Assembly: GCF_017873245.1 (NCBI RefSeq)
Contig: NZ_JAGGJY010000002.1
Location: 372,001-436,000, forward strand
Direction: 5' to 3'
Length of the DNA: 64,000 nucleotides
Source of the DNA: Clostridium tertium
GTDB taxonomy: Bacteria; Bacillota; Clostridia; Clostridiales; Clostridiaceae
In this document: positions 9,509 to 18,757 of the stretch, piece after piece
Layout of the letters: each line of letters opens with the position of its first letter
How positions within the stretch are numbered: position 1 is the stretch's first letter
Program-made: the position numbers and the translations under genes
The notes under the pieces: model-generated
Told to the model about the DNA's origin: nothing
The model's input: only the letters and a program-made list of their open reading frames with translations
Database searches by the model: none

Positions 9509-9524
9509 AATTTAATAATATATA

Positions 9525-9563
9525 AAAATAAGGGAGAAGTCCAAAAGCTTCCCCCTTATTTTT
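9525..9563 (+). terminator. Terminator between MFS gene and agrC (probably bidirectional)
   Basis: AAAAATAAGGGAGAAG pairs with CTTCCCCCTTATTTTT, with T-rich sequence on the plus strand and A-rich on the other side, so it can serve both convergent genes. Confidence 0.8.
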
Positions 9564-9638
9564 ATTAAAGTAATTATTTTCATTCTATTTTTAATTATTT
9601 ATATTATGTATGTTTTATTTTTTACTATTAAATCACTA

Positions 9639-10889
9639 TTAAATATGTAAAGGTAGTTTTATAACGAACTTAGTTACTTCTTTATTACTTGTTACACTAA
9701 TATGTCCATTATTTTTATCAACTATTTCTTTTACTATATGTAATCCAAATCCATTATCTCCATTTTTATTTTTCTTTGTAGAAAATCCTTCTTCAAAAAT
9801 TCTATCAATTATATTCTTATCAATCTCCGGTCCATTATTTTGAAGGCTTATTATAACATGATTATAAGAGTAATAACTATTAATCATTAATAACCCTCTT
9901 CCTTTTAATGCTTCTATAGAATTTCTTACTATATTAGAAATAATTTTATGAAGTTCTAACTCACTTATATTAGTATCTTTTAATTCAGCCTTTTCATCTA
10001 TTAGAACATCTACTTCTTTTAAATCAGTTGAGTTAACTACTTGAGCTATAATAGAATCCTCAGTGCTTAAAACTTTCACTTGAGTTGAAATATCATTTCC
10101 CTCTATTATCCCTTTTAATAACTCACCTAATTTTTCATAATTATTCATTAGATATGCTCCATACAAATATGAAATCTGTGAACCATAATCATGCTTTATT
10201 TTTTTTAGTTCATTAATCTTACTTTCTAATTCTTCATTTAATATATATACTTGCTTGGAATTTTTATCTATATTTATAAAATGCCAAGCAATAAAAATAA
10301 TAAATCCACCTAATAATACAAAAATTATTTCTTTGAATACTGGATTGTCTTTATCACTAATAATACGTGAAAATGACATTATAAAATCAAACACTACAGT
10401 TCCTATTATTAAAGTAATTATAGACGAAACTCTTGATTTAATTATCAAATTTATCTTATGAATAAACTTCATATTCTTTAATACAAAATATGAAATAATA
10501 AATTGAGGAAAGTACAAAATTATTATAATTGCATATATATTATCATAAGTTGAAATATTATTAAATATTGTAAATATTACAAAGGATAAATTAGCACTTA
10601 TTCCAATTATTGAATATATTATGCTAAACCCAATAGTAGCTCCTAATTTATCATCTTTAAACATTAAGTTTGTTAATAATAATTGTCCAATATGTATTAC
10701 TATTATTCCTAAACTTGAATTTCCTAATAAATAAGTACTAAATATTACAAAAAATGATGTTATTGCTATTAAAATAATTAATTGTAATTTACTTTTTTTA
10801 TATTGTTTATTCACACAATAATTTGATGCAATAATAAACATAACACTTTGAATAATACTAATTATGATATCGATCAATCCAGTAAGCAT
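9639..10889 (-). CDS. AgrC-like sensor histidine kinase (GHKL)
   Basis: 416 residues. Six to seven hydrophobic segments fill residues 1-205, the usual peptide-sensing domain of AgrC. The phospho-acceptor box KKIKHDYGSQIS has His233. The C-terminal GHKL ATPase shows NIVRNSIEAL (N box) and NGFGLHIVKEIVDKNNG (G box). It begins 10 bp after agrD in the order agrB-agrD-agrC, so it should sense the peptide made by its neighbours. No LytTR response regulator (AgrA) follows: the next gene downstream is a convergent MFS gene. Its phosphorylation partner must be elsewhere. Confidence 0.88.
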   Translation of the reverse strand: MLTGLIDIIISIIQSVMFIIASNYCVNKQYKKSKLQLIILIAITSFFVIFSTYLLGNSSLGIIVIHIGQLLLTNLMFKDDKLGATIGFSIIYSIIGISANLSFVIFTIFNNISTYDNIYAIIIILYFPQFIISYFVLKNMKFIHKINLIIKSRVSSIITLIIGTVVFDFIMSFSRIISDKDNPVFKEIIFVLLGGFIIFIAWHFINIDKNSKQVYILNEELESKINELKKIKHDYGSQISYLYGAYLMNNYEKLGELLKGIIEGNDISTQVKVLSTEDSIIAQVVNSTDLKEVDVLIDEKAELKDTNISELELHKIISNIVRNSIEALKGRGLLMINSYYSYNHVIISLQNNGPEIDKNIIDRIFEEGFSTKKNKNGDNGFGLHIVKEIVDKNNGHISVTSNKEVTKFVIKLPLHI

Positions 10890-10899
10890 ATTTTGTCCC

Positions 10900-11028
10900 C
10901 TATCTTAGTTTTTTAATTGAATCTGGCATTTCTTCTACACCTACACTCATTACAGATGTAGGACCAACATTTATTAAAACTGCTGACAATAATAACATTA
11001 ATGATCCTAGACACTTTTTCATTTTCAT
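10900..11028 (-). CDS. agrD: AgrD-like cyclic autoinducer prepeptide
   Basis: 42 residues, too short for usual ORF lists. An N-terminal amphipathic/hydrophobic part (MKMKKCLGSLMLLLSAVLIN) is followed by GPTSVMSVGVEEMPDSIKKLR. The charged tail EEMPDSIKK matches the AgrD recognition tail (EEPKSL in C. perfringens). Aligning the tails places Ser25-Val-Met-Ser-Val29 where C. perfringens has the Cys-started five-residue ring, so the ring would be a lactone, not a thiolactone. The ATG overlaps the agrB stop by 4 bp (ATGA), with GGAGGG upstream. Ring assignment is inference. Confidence 0.85.
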   Translation of the reverse strand: MKMKKCLGSLMLLLSAVLINVGPTSVMSVGVEEMPDSIKKLR

Positions 11029-11609
11029 TTACCTTTCCCTCCTACATATTTATATTTATTAAACATTAATATAGCTTGTACTAAAATAGTCCAAACTATT
11101 ATTTGTGAAATCCACTTAACTTTAAACATAATAAGTGATAATAGAGCAAGCAATACTACATTTGTAATTCCAATTTTTCTATTTTTTCTAATAAGGTCTT
11201 CCCTTGTAATAGGCATTTTGTCATTTATAATTGGTGCCTTATTATAAATAGAAAATATACTAATAAAATTTAATATACTTGAACTAGTTAAATTTAATTT
11301 ATTGTTTTCGAATAAAATTATTATAATTACTATTAAAATCAATGTTGCAGTAAAACATTTTAATTGTGTATCTTCATGATAACCGCCAATAAAAGGCTTA
11401 GTAATTGACATTATAAAAAGAATCAATAAACTTTCTTTAAAATATCCTAAAATTGAAAATATTATGATTAAAAGTATTATTTTTATTAGTTCATATACTA
11501 TAACTTTTAGAGAATATTTTATTTGTTCAACTTGATCTTCATTATAATTATTATATTCACTTAAACTGTCAACAAATCTATATATTAATTTTTCTATCAT
11601 ATAACTCAT
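11025..11609 (-). CDS. agrB: AgrB-like peptide-processing membrane protease
   Basis: 194 residues, four to six hydrophobic segments. The catalytic pair of AgrB is visible in FIGGYHEDTQLKCF as His78 and Cys85, close to His77/Cys84 of S. aureus. AgrB removes the C-terminal tail of AgrD and closes the ring at the cytoplasmic side of the membrane. The gene is translationally coupled to agrD. The basic C-terminus KYKYVGGKGK fits the family. The region 11610-11939 upstream is AT-rich; I see no VirR or AgrA-type box in it. Confidence 0.92.
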   Translation of the reverse strand: MSYMIEKLIYRFVDSLSEYNNYNEDQVEQIKYSLKVIVYELIKIILLIIIFSILGYFKESLLILFIMSITKPFIGGYHEDTQLKCFTATLILIVIIIILFENNKLNLTSSSILNFISIFSIYNKAPIINDKMPITREDLIRKNRKIGITNVVLLALLSLIMFKVKWISQIIVWTILVQAILMFNKYKYVGGKGK

Positions 11610-11799
11610 TCCTTATTAATTTACCATACTAAAGGTACGCAGTACAATATTTCTACATATTATTTTTAAATTTTTATTTTTATTTCTATTTATCATATAA
11701 TTTAGATTTATTAATTGAATATAATTCACATTTAATTAATAAAGCAAACTTTATATATTCTAAATATCTTTCTATATCCAAAATATAATTTTCATAACT

Positions 11800-11831
11800 T
11801 CTATCTATTATTATACATGATAATAGATAGA
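11800..11831. repeat. Perfect 12-bp inverted repeat between agrB and recQ
   Basis: TCTATCTATTAT (11800-11811) pairs with ATAATAGATAGA (11820-11831). No T run on either side, so a terminator is doubtful; it could be an operator or a recQ 3' hairpin. The rest of 11610-11939 shows nothing else I can name. Confidence 0.4.
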
Positions 11832-11939
11832 TCTAATATACAATTGTATAGTTTATGTGCATATTTCCATAATATTTTTCTACTTTAATACAATCAAAAA
11901 ACTTCTAAGTTTTTCAATGCTTAAAAGACTTCTATACAA

Positions 11940-13694
11940 TCATTTATTTATTATATTCAAAACCTCATCCCCATACTTTTCAAATTTCTTTTCTCCCATC
12001 CCTCTAATTCTTAGCAATTCCTCTTTATCTTTTGGAACTTTGTTAGCAAGTTCAATAAGAGTTGAATCTGAAAATATAATATATGGTTTTATTCCTAGAA
12101 TATTAGCTTTTTCTTTTCTCCACAATTTTAGCTTATTAAATAAGTCTTTATTTTCAATCTTTTCCTCAATATCTTCACTTAGCTTACAAATAACTTTTTC
12201 TTGGGATTTTAATACTCGAATTGATTTAGGATTTAATTTTAGCATTGAATATGTCCCCTCTTTTAAATTAACATATCCTAGGTCTAATAAAGTTTTAATT
12301 AAATCTCTTATGAATTTACTGCTATATTCCTTCATGATTCCATATGTAGTTAACTTATCTAAATTATTTTGAATTATCTTAGGCCCTTTAAATCCTCTTA
12401 AGATATCAACTAATACTGAAATTCCATATTGCTCTCTCGTTCTATATACACATGATAAAATCATTTGAGCTTCTATTGTAAAATCTCTAAGTTCTTCATT
12501 ATTTAAACAGTTGCTACAGTTATTACAATAAGGTTTTGCATCTTTATCACCAAAGTAATTTAAAATAAAGCTTCTATAACATTTATCAGATTCACAAAAA
12601 TCAACCATACTTTGTAGTTTTTTTATTTCAATTTCTTTTCTCGTATTACCTACTGTAGTGTATATTAAATATTCTAATGTTCTTATATCTTCCCTATTAT
12701 ATAGAAGGTGACATTCTGTTTTTTCTCCATCTCTGCCTCCTCTACCTATTTCTTGATAATAATTTTCAAGATTCTTACATAGAGTAAAATGTATTATATA
12801 TCTTACATTGGACTTATCTATTCCCATACCAAAGGCATTTGTTGCAATCATTACATTGAAATTATCTTTTAAAAACTCTTCTTGATAATAATTTTTTTCA
12901 TCATCTTTTAATCCACCATGATACTTTACTACTTCTATTCCTCTTTCTTTTAAGTAATAGTATAAAGCATCAACTTCTTTTCTAGTTGCACAATAAACTA
13001 TTCCTGAAACCTCTTCATGATTTCTTATATAATCTTTTACAAACTCAGCTTTATCTTCTTCCTTATGTACGCATATTGATAAATTTTCCCTATTAAAACT
13101 TCCTAAATATGAATATGGATTAATAAGTTCTAAAAGGTTCAAAATATCTTTTCTTACCTCTGTAGTTGCCGTAGCAGTAAATGCAGTAACTACAGGCCTA
13201 ACATTTAGGCTTTTTATAAAAGGAGCTATATATCTATAACTTTTTCTAAAATCATGTCCCCACATAGAAACACAATGTGCTTCATCTACTGCAACTTGAC
13301 TTATCCAAAGCTTTCTTAACATCTTATTGAAGTATTCACTTTCTAATCTTTCTGGTGCTATATATAAAAGTTTAACTTCTCCATCATAGCATCTTTTTAA
13401 TATTTCTTTTATTTCATCTAAACTTTGAGTACTATTTATATATTCTGCCTTTATTCCTATATCATTAATTGAATCAACTTGATCCTTCATTAGAGATATT
13501 AAAGGAGATATAACTAAAGTAATTCCATTAAAAATTAAAGCAGGAATTTGATAGCAAATTGATTTTCCTCCACCAGTTGGCATAATGCAAAGGCTATCCC
13601 TTCCCCTTAGAATATTTGATATTATTTCACTTTGCCCTTCTCTAAAGGAGTTATATCCAAAGTATTTTTCTAAAACTTCCATTGCTTTATTCAT
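11940..13694 (-). CDS. recQ: ATP-dependent DNA helicase RecQ
   Basis: 584 residues from the ATG at 13694 (AAGGAG upstream; the GTG at 13706 overlaps that site). Walker A TGGGKSICYQIPAL near 38-51, motif II DEAHCVSMWGHDFR, motif VI GRGGRDG, zinc-binding cysteines CYRSFILNYFGD...YCNNCSNC near 370-395, a winged-helix RQC part, and a C-terminal HRDC domain (about 515-584, with FSDSTLIELANKVP). RecQ unwinds forked and recombination intermediates 3'->5'. All domains are present, so it appears functional. Monocistronic. Confidence 0.93.
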   Translation of the reverse strand: MNKAMEVLEKYFGYNSFREGQSEIISNILRGRDSLCIMPTGGGKSICYQIPALIFNGITLVISPLISLMKDQVDSINDIGIKAEYINSTQSLDEIKEILKRCYDGEVKLLYIAPERLESEYFNKMLRKLWISQVAVDEAHCVSMWGHDFRKSYRYIAPFIKSLNVRPVVTAFTATATTEVRKDILNLLELINPYSYLGSFNRENLSICVHKEEDKAEFVKDYIRNHEEVSGIVYCATRKEVDALYYYLKERGIEVVKYHGGLKDDEKNYYQEEFLKDNFNVMIATNAFGMGIDKSNVRYIIHFTLCKNLENYYQEIGRGGRDGEKTECHLLYNREDIRTLEYLIYTTVGNTRKEIEIKKLQSMVDFCESDKCYRSFILNYFGDKDAKPYCNNCSNCLNNEELRDFTIEAQMILSCVYRTREQYGISVLVDILRGFKGPKIIQNNLDKLTTYGIMKEYSSKFIRDLIKTLLDLGYVNLKEGTYSMLKLNPKSIRVLKSQEKVICKLSEDIEEKIENKDLFNKLKLWRKEKANILGIKPYIIFSDSTLIELANKVPKDKEELLRIRGMGEKKFEKYGDEVLNIINK

Positions 13695-13763
13695 AATGTT
13701 AATCACTCCTTTCTCCTTAAAATTCTACCATATTTTTTAACTATTAAAACACTATTTGTTAAT

Positions 13764-13891
13764 GAAGAATGAAAAAATGAAAGAATTGTGGATGTTTTTC
13801 CTATACAAAACTTAAATTGAAGTTAAGCAAAGCATTTTACATTCAAAAATCCTTAGAATTTTTCCCTTAACTCTTTCACTCTTCATTCTTC
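13764..13891. repeat. Family 1 intergenic inverted-repeat element, copy B
   Basis: GAAGAATGAAAAAATGAAAGAATTG at the left (only the first part, GAAGAATGAAA, need match) faces TTAACTCTTTCACTCTTC at the right (13867 on). The core holds GCAAAGCATTTTAC and AAAAATCCTTAGAATTTTTCCC, the terminator-like hairpin seen in other copies. Confidence 0.7.
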
Positions 13892-13917
13892 GCTATTTCT
13901 GCCGTAATATAACAATA

Positions 13918-13984
13918 GCGAAGATAAATAGACTGTGAAATAAGCATATATCTAATACTTCTTTACATATCTATTTATCTTCGC
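13918..13984. repeat. Family 2 palindromic element, short copy
   Basis: GCGAAGATAAATAGA (13918-13932) and TCTATTTATCTTCGC (13970-13984) are a perfect 15-bp inverted repeat. The interior keeps AATAAGCATATA and TACTTCTTT of the full copy at 4670-4872, so this is an internally deleted form. It lies between family 1 copies B and C. Confidence 0.7.
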
Positions 13985-14011
13985 CTTAGTTGTAAATTAC
14001 GAAGCAATTTA

Positions 14012-14164
14012 TTAGTGAAAAATTAGGAGTGAAAGAGTAAAAAGCTTAGGATATTTTGCTACGCAAAATTTAATCTATAAGTGCAAAGCACCTTTTATTT
14101 TAAAAAATCCTGTAAGGATTTTCTCCTTAACTTTTTCCCTATTAACTATTTCACTCTTCACTAT
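14012..14164. repeat. Family 1 intergenic inverted-repeat element, copy C
   Basis: Ends of the form AGGAGTGAAAGAGTAA and ACTATTTCACTCTTCACTA. The core has TTTTGCTACGCAAAA, GCAAAGCACC and AAAAATCCTGTAAGGATTTT followed by T-rich sequence, as in copies D and F. Confidence 0.7.
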
Positions 14165-14203
14165 TTTGCTTCGCAAAATATAACGTTAACCTTTACATAA
14201 ATC

Positions 14204-14626
14204 TTAATTTAACATTTTAATTACATTTTCATTTTGTTCCTTATTTAAATTAAGTTTTTTTGTTATATTTAACAATTTTCCAAATAACTCATTTTCATTT
14301 ATTGTCCCTCTTAAATAATTCGTAATTGAATTACTTATTTCTAAAGCTATTTGAAGAACTTCTATTCTATCTTCAGAATTAAGTTTGTTTTGTTCTATAG
14401 CTCTACATAATATATAGCCATATACTGAACATAACTCAACATAATCTATTATTTCTTCTGATGATATTTTATTTATCATGCATTCAATTTGTACTGGTGA
14501 ATACTCTTTATAAATATCATTATTTATATTAAAATGTAATGATGCATTTATAAATTCATCCTTCAGGTCACTTGTTACTTTTTCATCTAAGTAATTTAAA
14601 ACTAGTCTATATATTATAACATCCAT
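14204..14626 (-). CDS. Hypothetical protein, all-helical, unknown function
   Basis: 140 residues, no signal peptide or membrane span. The composition is strongly helical and acidic (EIIDYVELCSVYGYILCRAIE, then a C-terminal NELFGKLLNITKKLNLNKEQ). I recognise no family. Start has AGGGGGAC about 9 bases upstream, so translation is well supported. It stands alone between a repeat cluster and the ribose operon; 14627-14902 is AT-rich and shows nothing else. Confidence 0.65.
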   Translation of the reverse strand: MDVIIYRLVLNYLDEKVTSDLKDEFINASLHFNINNDIYKEYSPVQIECMINKISSEEIIDYVELCSVYGYILCRAIEQNKLNSEDRIEVLQIALEISNSITNYLRGTINENELFGKLLNITKKLNLNKEQNENVIKMLN

Positions 14627-14902
14627 TACGACTGTCCCCCTAAATAATTCCTCTACTTATAATTTATCATAATATTGCAAATTTTTAAATTGTATTCTAA
14701 AAATAAAAAATATATTTTCTATTTAATATGAAAATTAGAATTTAATAGTTGTTCCAAAATTAATTTTAATGCAATTATTAACAAAGGCTTGTCTAAATGA
14801 ACCTTTTTGACTTAATCATAAGTTATAAGTTTTACTTATTATCATTAACTCTTTTTTCATAACTGATTGTAATTTTAATAATATTATATTTCCCCATACA
14901 AT

Positions 14903-14936
14903 AAAAAAGATACCTATGTAAATTGAGGTATCTTTT
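14903..14936 (-). terminator. Terminator of the ribose/transketolase operon
   Basis: AAAAGATACCT (14905-14915) pairs with AGGTATCTTTT (14926-14936); the minus strand continues with six T. Confidence 0.85.
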
Positions 14937-14984
14937 CCATTTAAGTAAATTATATAAATGTTAAACCTTTATTTTAATCCTATA

Positions 14985-15908
14985 TTAAATAATTTCTTTT
15001 ACAGCTTTTATTATTTCATCACTTGTTAAGCCATATTTCTTCATTAATTCGTCAGGAGTTCCTGATTCACCAAATGTATCTTTTATTCCTACTGTTTTAA
15101 CTACTGTAGGATGATTGCTTGTTACAACTTGAGAAACTGTTGCTCCAAGTCCACCTATTATTGAATGTTCTTCAGCTGTAACTATTCCTTTTGTTTCTTT
15201 TGCTGCCTTTATTATTAACTCTTTATCTATTGGCTTAATAGTAGAAATATTAATAACTCTAGCATTTATTCCTTCTTCTTTTAATTTATCAGATGCTTCT
15301 ATTGCTTTTTGAACCATCATTCCAGTAGCAATTATAGCTACGTCATTTCCCTCTCTAAGCTCTACACCTTTTCCAATTTCAAATTTATAGTTATCGTCAA
15401 ATATATCTTCTGTATTACATCTACCAAATCTTAAATATACTGGTCCTACAAAATTTGCTGCTGCTTTTGTAGCTTGCATAGCTTCTCTATGATCTGCTGG
15501 TACTATTACAGTCATATTTGGAAGTGCACTCATAAGTGCAATATCTTCAACAGATTGATGTGAACCACCATCTTCTCCAACTGTTATACCTGCATGAGTT
15601 GCAGCTATCTTAACATTCATTTTTGGATAGCATATTGAGTTTCTTATTACTTCAAATGCTCTACCTGTAGCAAATACTGCAAAAGTACTAGCAAATGGTA
15701 TATTTCCTACATTAGCAAAACCTGCTGCCATTCCCATTAAGTTTTGCTCTGCTATACCTGCATTAAAAAATCTATCTTTAAACATATTTTTAAAATCACA
15801 TGTTTTTGTTGACTTAGAAAGATCTGCATCAAGAACTACAACTTTTTCATTTTCTTTTCCTAATTCTACTAGAGCCATTCCATATGATTCTCTTGTTGCC
15901 TTACCCAT
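14985..15908 (-). CDS. Transketolase, C-terminal subunit
   Basis: 307 residues, the pyrimidine-binding and C-terminal domains of transketolase as a separate chain. Visible parts include the conserved acidic FNAGIAEQNLMGMAAGFA motif with the Glu that activates thiamine diphosphate (near 54), and the TAEEHSIIGGLG region near 245. With the adjacent N-terminal subunit it transfers two-carbon units between pentose and other sugar phosphates. Last gene of the ribose operon, 12 bp after its partner. Confidence 0.93.
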   Translation of the reverse strand: MGKATRESYGMALVELGKENEKVVVLDADLSKSTKTCDFKNMFKDRFFNAGIAEQNLMGMAAGFANVGNIPFASTFAVFATGRAFEVIRNSICYPKMNVKIAATHAGITVGEDGGSHQSVEDIALMSALPNMTVIVPADHREAMQATKAAANFVGPVYLRFGRCNTEDIFDDNYKFEIGKGVELREGNDVAIIATGMMVQKAIEASDKLKEEGINARVINISTIKPIDKELIIKAAKETKGIVTAEEHSIIGGLGATVSQVVTSNHPTVVKTVGIKDTFGESGTPDELMKKYGLTSDEIIKAVKEII

Positions 15909-15920
15909 TATAAATACCTC

Positions 15921-16733
15921 CTACTTCATGATTTCAGTAATAGCTTGTTCTGTTTGTTCTTTGTTAGGCGCTTGTCCATGCCATCCTGCTTGGTTTTCCA
16001 TAAAGCTAACACCCTTACCTTTTACTGTTTTAGCTATTATTACAGTTGGCTTGCCCTTTGTTTCTTCTGCATTTTTAAAAGCTTTATCTAATTCTTCATA
16101 GTCATGTCCATCACATTCAATTACGTTAAATCCAAAACCTCTAAACTTTTCATCTAAAGGACTAATTCCCATAACTTCTTCGTTTTTACCATCTATTTGT
16201 AATCCATTAAAATCAACTATTGCAACTAAGTTGTCTAATTTATAATGAGCAGCTGCCATTGAAGCTTCCCAAACTAAACCTTCTTGAAGTTCTCCATCTC
16301 CTAATACTGCATAAACTCTAGCATTATTATTTTGAGCTTTTAATCCTAAAGCCATTCCTACAGCATTAGATATTCCTTGTCCAAGTGATCCTGTTGAAAC
16401 ATCAACTCCTGGAACATGCTTAGAATCTGGATGTCCTTGAAGTAATCCACCTGTTTTTCTTAAAGTTTTTAATTCTTCCTTAGGGAAAAATCCTTTTTCA
16501 GCTAACACTGAATAAAGTGCTGGAGCTGCATGTCCTTTACTTAATACAAATCTATCTCTTTGCTCCCACTTAGGATTGCTTACATCTATATTCATCTTTT
16601 CATAATATAAATATGTTAATATATCTGCACAAGATAATGATCCACCTGGATGTCCAGATTTTGATTCACAAAGCATTTCTATTATATTTTTTCTAACATT
16701 CTTAGAGATAGAAATTAAATTTTCTTTATTCAT
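15921..16733 (-). CDS. Transketolase, N-terminal subunit
   Basis: 270 residues, the thiamine-diphosphate PP domain. GHPGGSLSCADILTYLYY, SKGHAAPALYSVLAEKG, GSLGQGISNAVGMALG, and the cofactor motif GDGELQEGLVWEA...NLVAIVDFN (GDG-x(25-30)-N) are all intact. It pairs with the following C-terminal subunit; split transketolases are common in anaerobes and archaea. Being in the rbs operon, it supplies the step that moves ribose 5-phosphate into glycolysis. Confidence 0.93.
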   Translation of the reverse strand: MNKENLISISKNVRKNIIEMLCESKSGHPGGSLSCADILTYLYYEKMNIDVSNPKWEQRDRFVLSKGHAAPALYSVLAEKGFFPKEELKTLRKTGGLLQGHPDSKHVPGVDVSTGSLGQGISNAVGMALGLKAQNNNARVYAVLGDGELQEGLVWEASMAAAHYKLDNLVAIVDFNGLQIDGKNEEVMGISPLDEKFRGFGFNVIECDGHDYEELDKAFKNAEETKGKPTVIIAKTVKGKGVSFMENQAGWHGQAPNKEQTEQAITEIMK

Positions 16734-16750
16734 ATTTTACACCACCTAAT

Positions 16751-17749
16751 CTATTTTACTGTTTTTCTTTCCACTAAATACGGTTTTAAATTAATAATAT
16801 TTTCCTTACTATTATTACTTGCAACATCCATTAATAAATTAAAAGCTTCCCTTCCCATATTATAAATTGGTTGTGCAATTGTAGTTAACTCTGGTTCTAT
16901 ATAAGAACATATTCCTATATTATCATAACCTAATATTCCTATATCTTCTGGTACTTTTAAGCCTTTTCTAATGAGGCACTTAATTCCACCAATAGCCATA
17001 ATATCACTACTATAAAATATTACATCAATATTATTATTTTTCACCATGAGTCTTTCAGTTGCATTTATTCCCCCTTGTAATGAAATTTCATCCTCTTCTA
17101 ATAAAAGTTCATTAAAAATATTATACTCCTCAGATATTTTTTCAAAGTATCTAAGTCTTGAATTTGAGCTTACTTCATTTTGAGTTGCTCCTACAAAAGC
17201 TATATTCTTATATCCTTTTCCTATTAAATAATCCAAACCTATTTTTATTCCCTCTTCGTTATCGCAAAAGACACCATTTACATTTTCTTCTTCATCAATG
17301 TGCCTATCAACAACAACAAATGGTACTTCATTAGATTTTAGCATATTTATAGAATTACTTTTCTTACCACTTGCTACGATTATTACTCCGTCAACTAGTT
17401 TGCTTATCAATAATCTTATATATTCTTCTTCTTTTCTACTACTATTGAATGTATTACATAAGATTATACTATATCCATGTTTTTCTGCTTCTATTTCAAT
17501 AGCTTTTGCCATCTCTGCAAAGAATGGATTTTCTATATCTGGAATAACAAAACCTATGGTATAACTTTTTTTCGTACTTAAACTTCTTGCTAATGAATTT
17601 GGTATATAGTTAAGTTCTTTTGCTGCTTCTAAAACTCTATTTCTTGTTTCTTCTGACACATTTATATCTTTATTATTTAATACCATCGATGCTGTGGTCC
17701 TAGATACATTTGCATATTTTGCGATATCTAGAAGAGTTACCTTGCTCAT
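16751..17749 (-). CDS. rbsR: LacI-family ribose operon repressor RbsR
   Basis: 332 residues from the ATG at 17749 (AAGGAG 8 bases upstream; the GTG at 17758 lies inside that spacing). Helix-turn-helix at 3-25 (VTLLDIAKYANVSRTTASMVLN) and hinge helix SLARSLSTKK, followed by a periplasmic-binding-protein-like sugar domain. LacI proteins of this group bind ribose or a phosphate of it and release the operator. Candidate operators sit at 22591-22620 upstream of rbsK. Being inside the operon, it is autoregulated. Confidence 0.88.
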   Translation of the reverse strand: MSKVTLLDIAKYANVSRTTASMVLNNKDINVSEETRNRVLEAAKELNYIPNSLARSLSTKKSYTIGFVIPDIENPFFAEMAKAIEIEAEKHGYSIILCNTFNSSRKEEEYIRLLISKLVDGVIIVASGKKSNSINMLKSNEVPFVVVDRHIDEEENVNGVFCDNEEGIKIGLDYLIGKGYKNIAFVGATQNEVSSNSRLRYFEKISEEYNIFNELLLEEDEISLQGGINATERLMVKNNNIDVIFYSSDIMAIGGIKCLIRKGLKVPEDIGILGYDNIGICSYIEPELTTIAQPIYNMGREAFNLLMDVASNNSKENIINLKPYLVERKTVK

Positions 17750-17822
17750 AAATTCCACTCCTTATTGCAGTCTTACATATAAGATTATATCATAATTTAC
17801 TAATATTTATTTGACAAATTTA

Positions 17823-18737
17823 CTAATAATTTTGATTACTAACAATTTTTAAATCAGCTGCAATTTCTTTATCTACAGCTTCCCCATTATATATTTTTAA
17901 TGCTAATTCAACTCCTAATGCACCAATTAAATCTGGTTGCTGTGCAACAGTTGCAATCATTTCGCCTTTTTCAACTGCATCTAAGGCATCTTCGTTTCCA
18001 TCAAAACCAATAACCATTGCCTTAACATTACTTGTTCCAATAGCCTTAGCCGCTCCAAGAGCCATTTCATCATTATGAGCAAATACTACTTGAACATCTG
18101 AGTTTCCTTGTAGTATATTTTCCATTACTGATAAACCCTTTTGTCTATCAAAATCTGCTGCTTGACTTGAAACAAACTTAACATTTGTTTTATCATCTAA
18201 GATACTATGAAAACCTGCTCCTCTATCTCTAGTTGCTGATGCTCCTGGAATACCTTGAAGTTCAACTACATTTATATTAGCTTCACTTCCAAGCTTTTCT
18301 AAAACAAATTCTGCTGCCATAGCTCCCCCCTTTATATTATCTGAAGCTATATGACTTGTAACTTCTCCACCATTTGATTGTCTATCTAAAGTAATTACTG
18401 GTATATTTGCTTCATTTGCAACTTCTACTGATTTAACAACAGCATCGCTATCTGTTGGATTTATTAATAAAGCTACTACACCAAGTTGTATTAAATCTTC
18501 TACATTAGATCTTTCTTTAGCTGGGTCATTTTGTGAATCTAATACTATTAATTCAAATCCTAGCTTTTCTGCTTCTTTTTCTGCTCCTTCTTTCATACTG
18601 ACAAAGAAAGGATTATTTAAAGTGGATAAAACTATTCCAACTTTTTTGTCACTCTTTCTATTTGAGCATCCAATAAAGAAACTCATTGAAATTATAGCTA
18701 CTAGAGAAAATGCTAATATCTTTTTTATACCTTTCAT
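17823..18737 (-). CDS. rbsB: Ribose ABC transporter substrate-binding lipoprotein RbsB
   Basis: 304 residues. Lipoprotein signal MKGIKKILAFSLVAIISMSF ending in the lipobox FIGC (Cys24). The mature part is a type I periplasmic-binding fold (GIVLSTLNNPFFVSMKEGAE, LDSQNDPAKERSNVEDLI, FAHNDEMALGA, GFDGNEDA). It captures ribose outside the membrane and passes it to RbsC. It follows rbsC by 20 bp in the same operon. Confidence 0.94.
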   Translation of the reverse strand: MKGIKKILAFSLVAIISMSFFIGCSNRKSDKKVGIVLSTLNNPFFVSMKEGAEKEAEKLGFELIVLDSQNDPAKERSNVEDLIQLGVVALLINPTDSDAVVKSVEVANEANIPVITLDRQSNGGEVTSHIASDNIKGGAMAAEFVLEKLGSEANINVVELQGIPGASATRDRGAGFHSILDDKTNVKFVSSQAADFDRQKGLSVMENILQGNSDVQVVFAHNDEMALGAAKAIGTSNVKAMVIGFDGNEDALDAVEKGEMIATVAQQPDLIGALGVELALKIYNGEAVDKEIAADLKIVSNQNY

Positions 18738-18757
18738 GTTATCTCCTCCTATTTCAA

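Noticed and set aside
11610..11939. VirR or AgrA-type box before agrB
   Set aside because: Searched by eye for CCCAGTT and ACAGTTAAG-like repeats; none found.
11857..12372. 171-codon plus-strand ORF with hydrophobic runs
   Set aside because: Antisense shadow of recQ; its low-complexity Phe/Leu/Ser content comes from the AT-rich complement.
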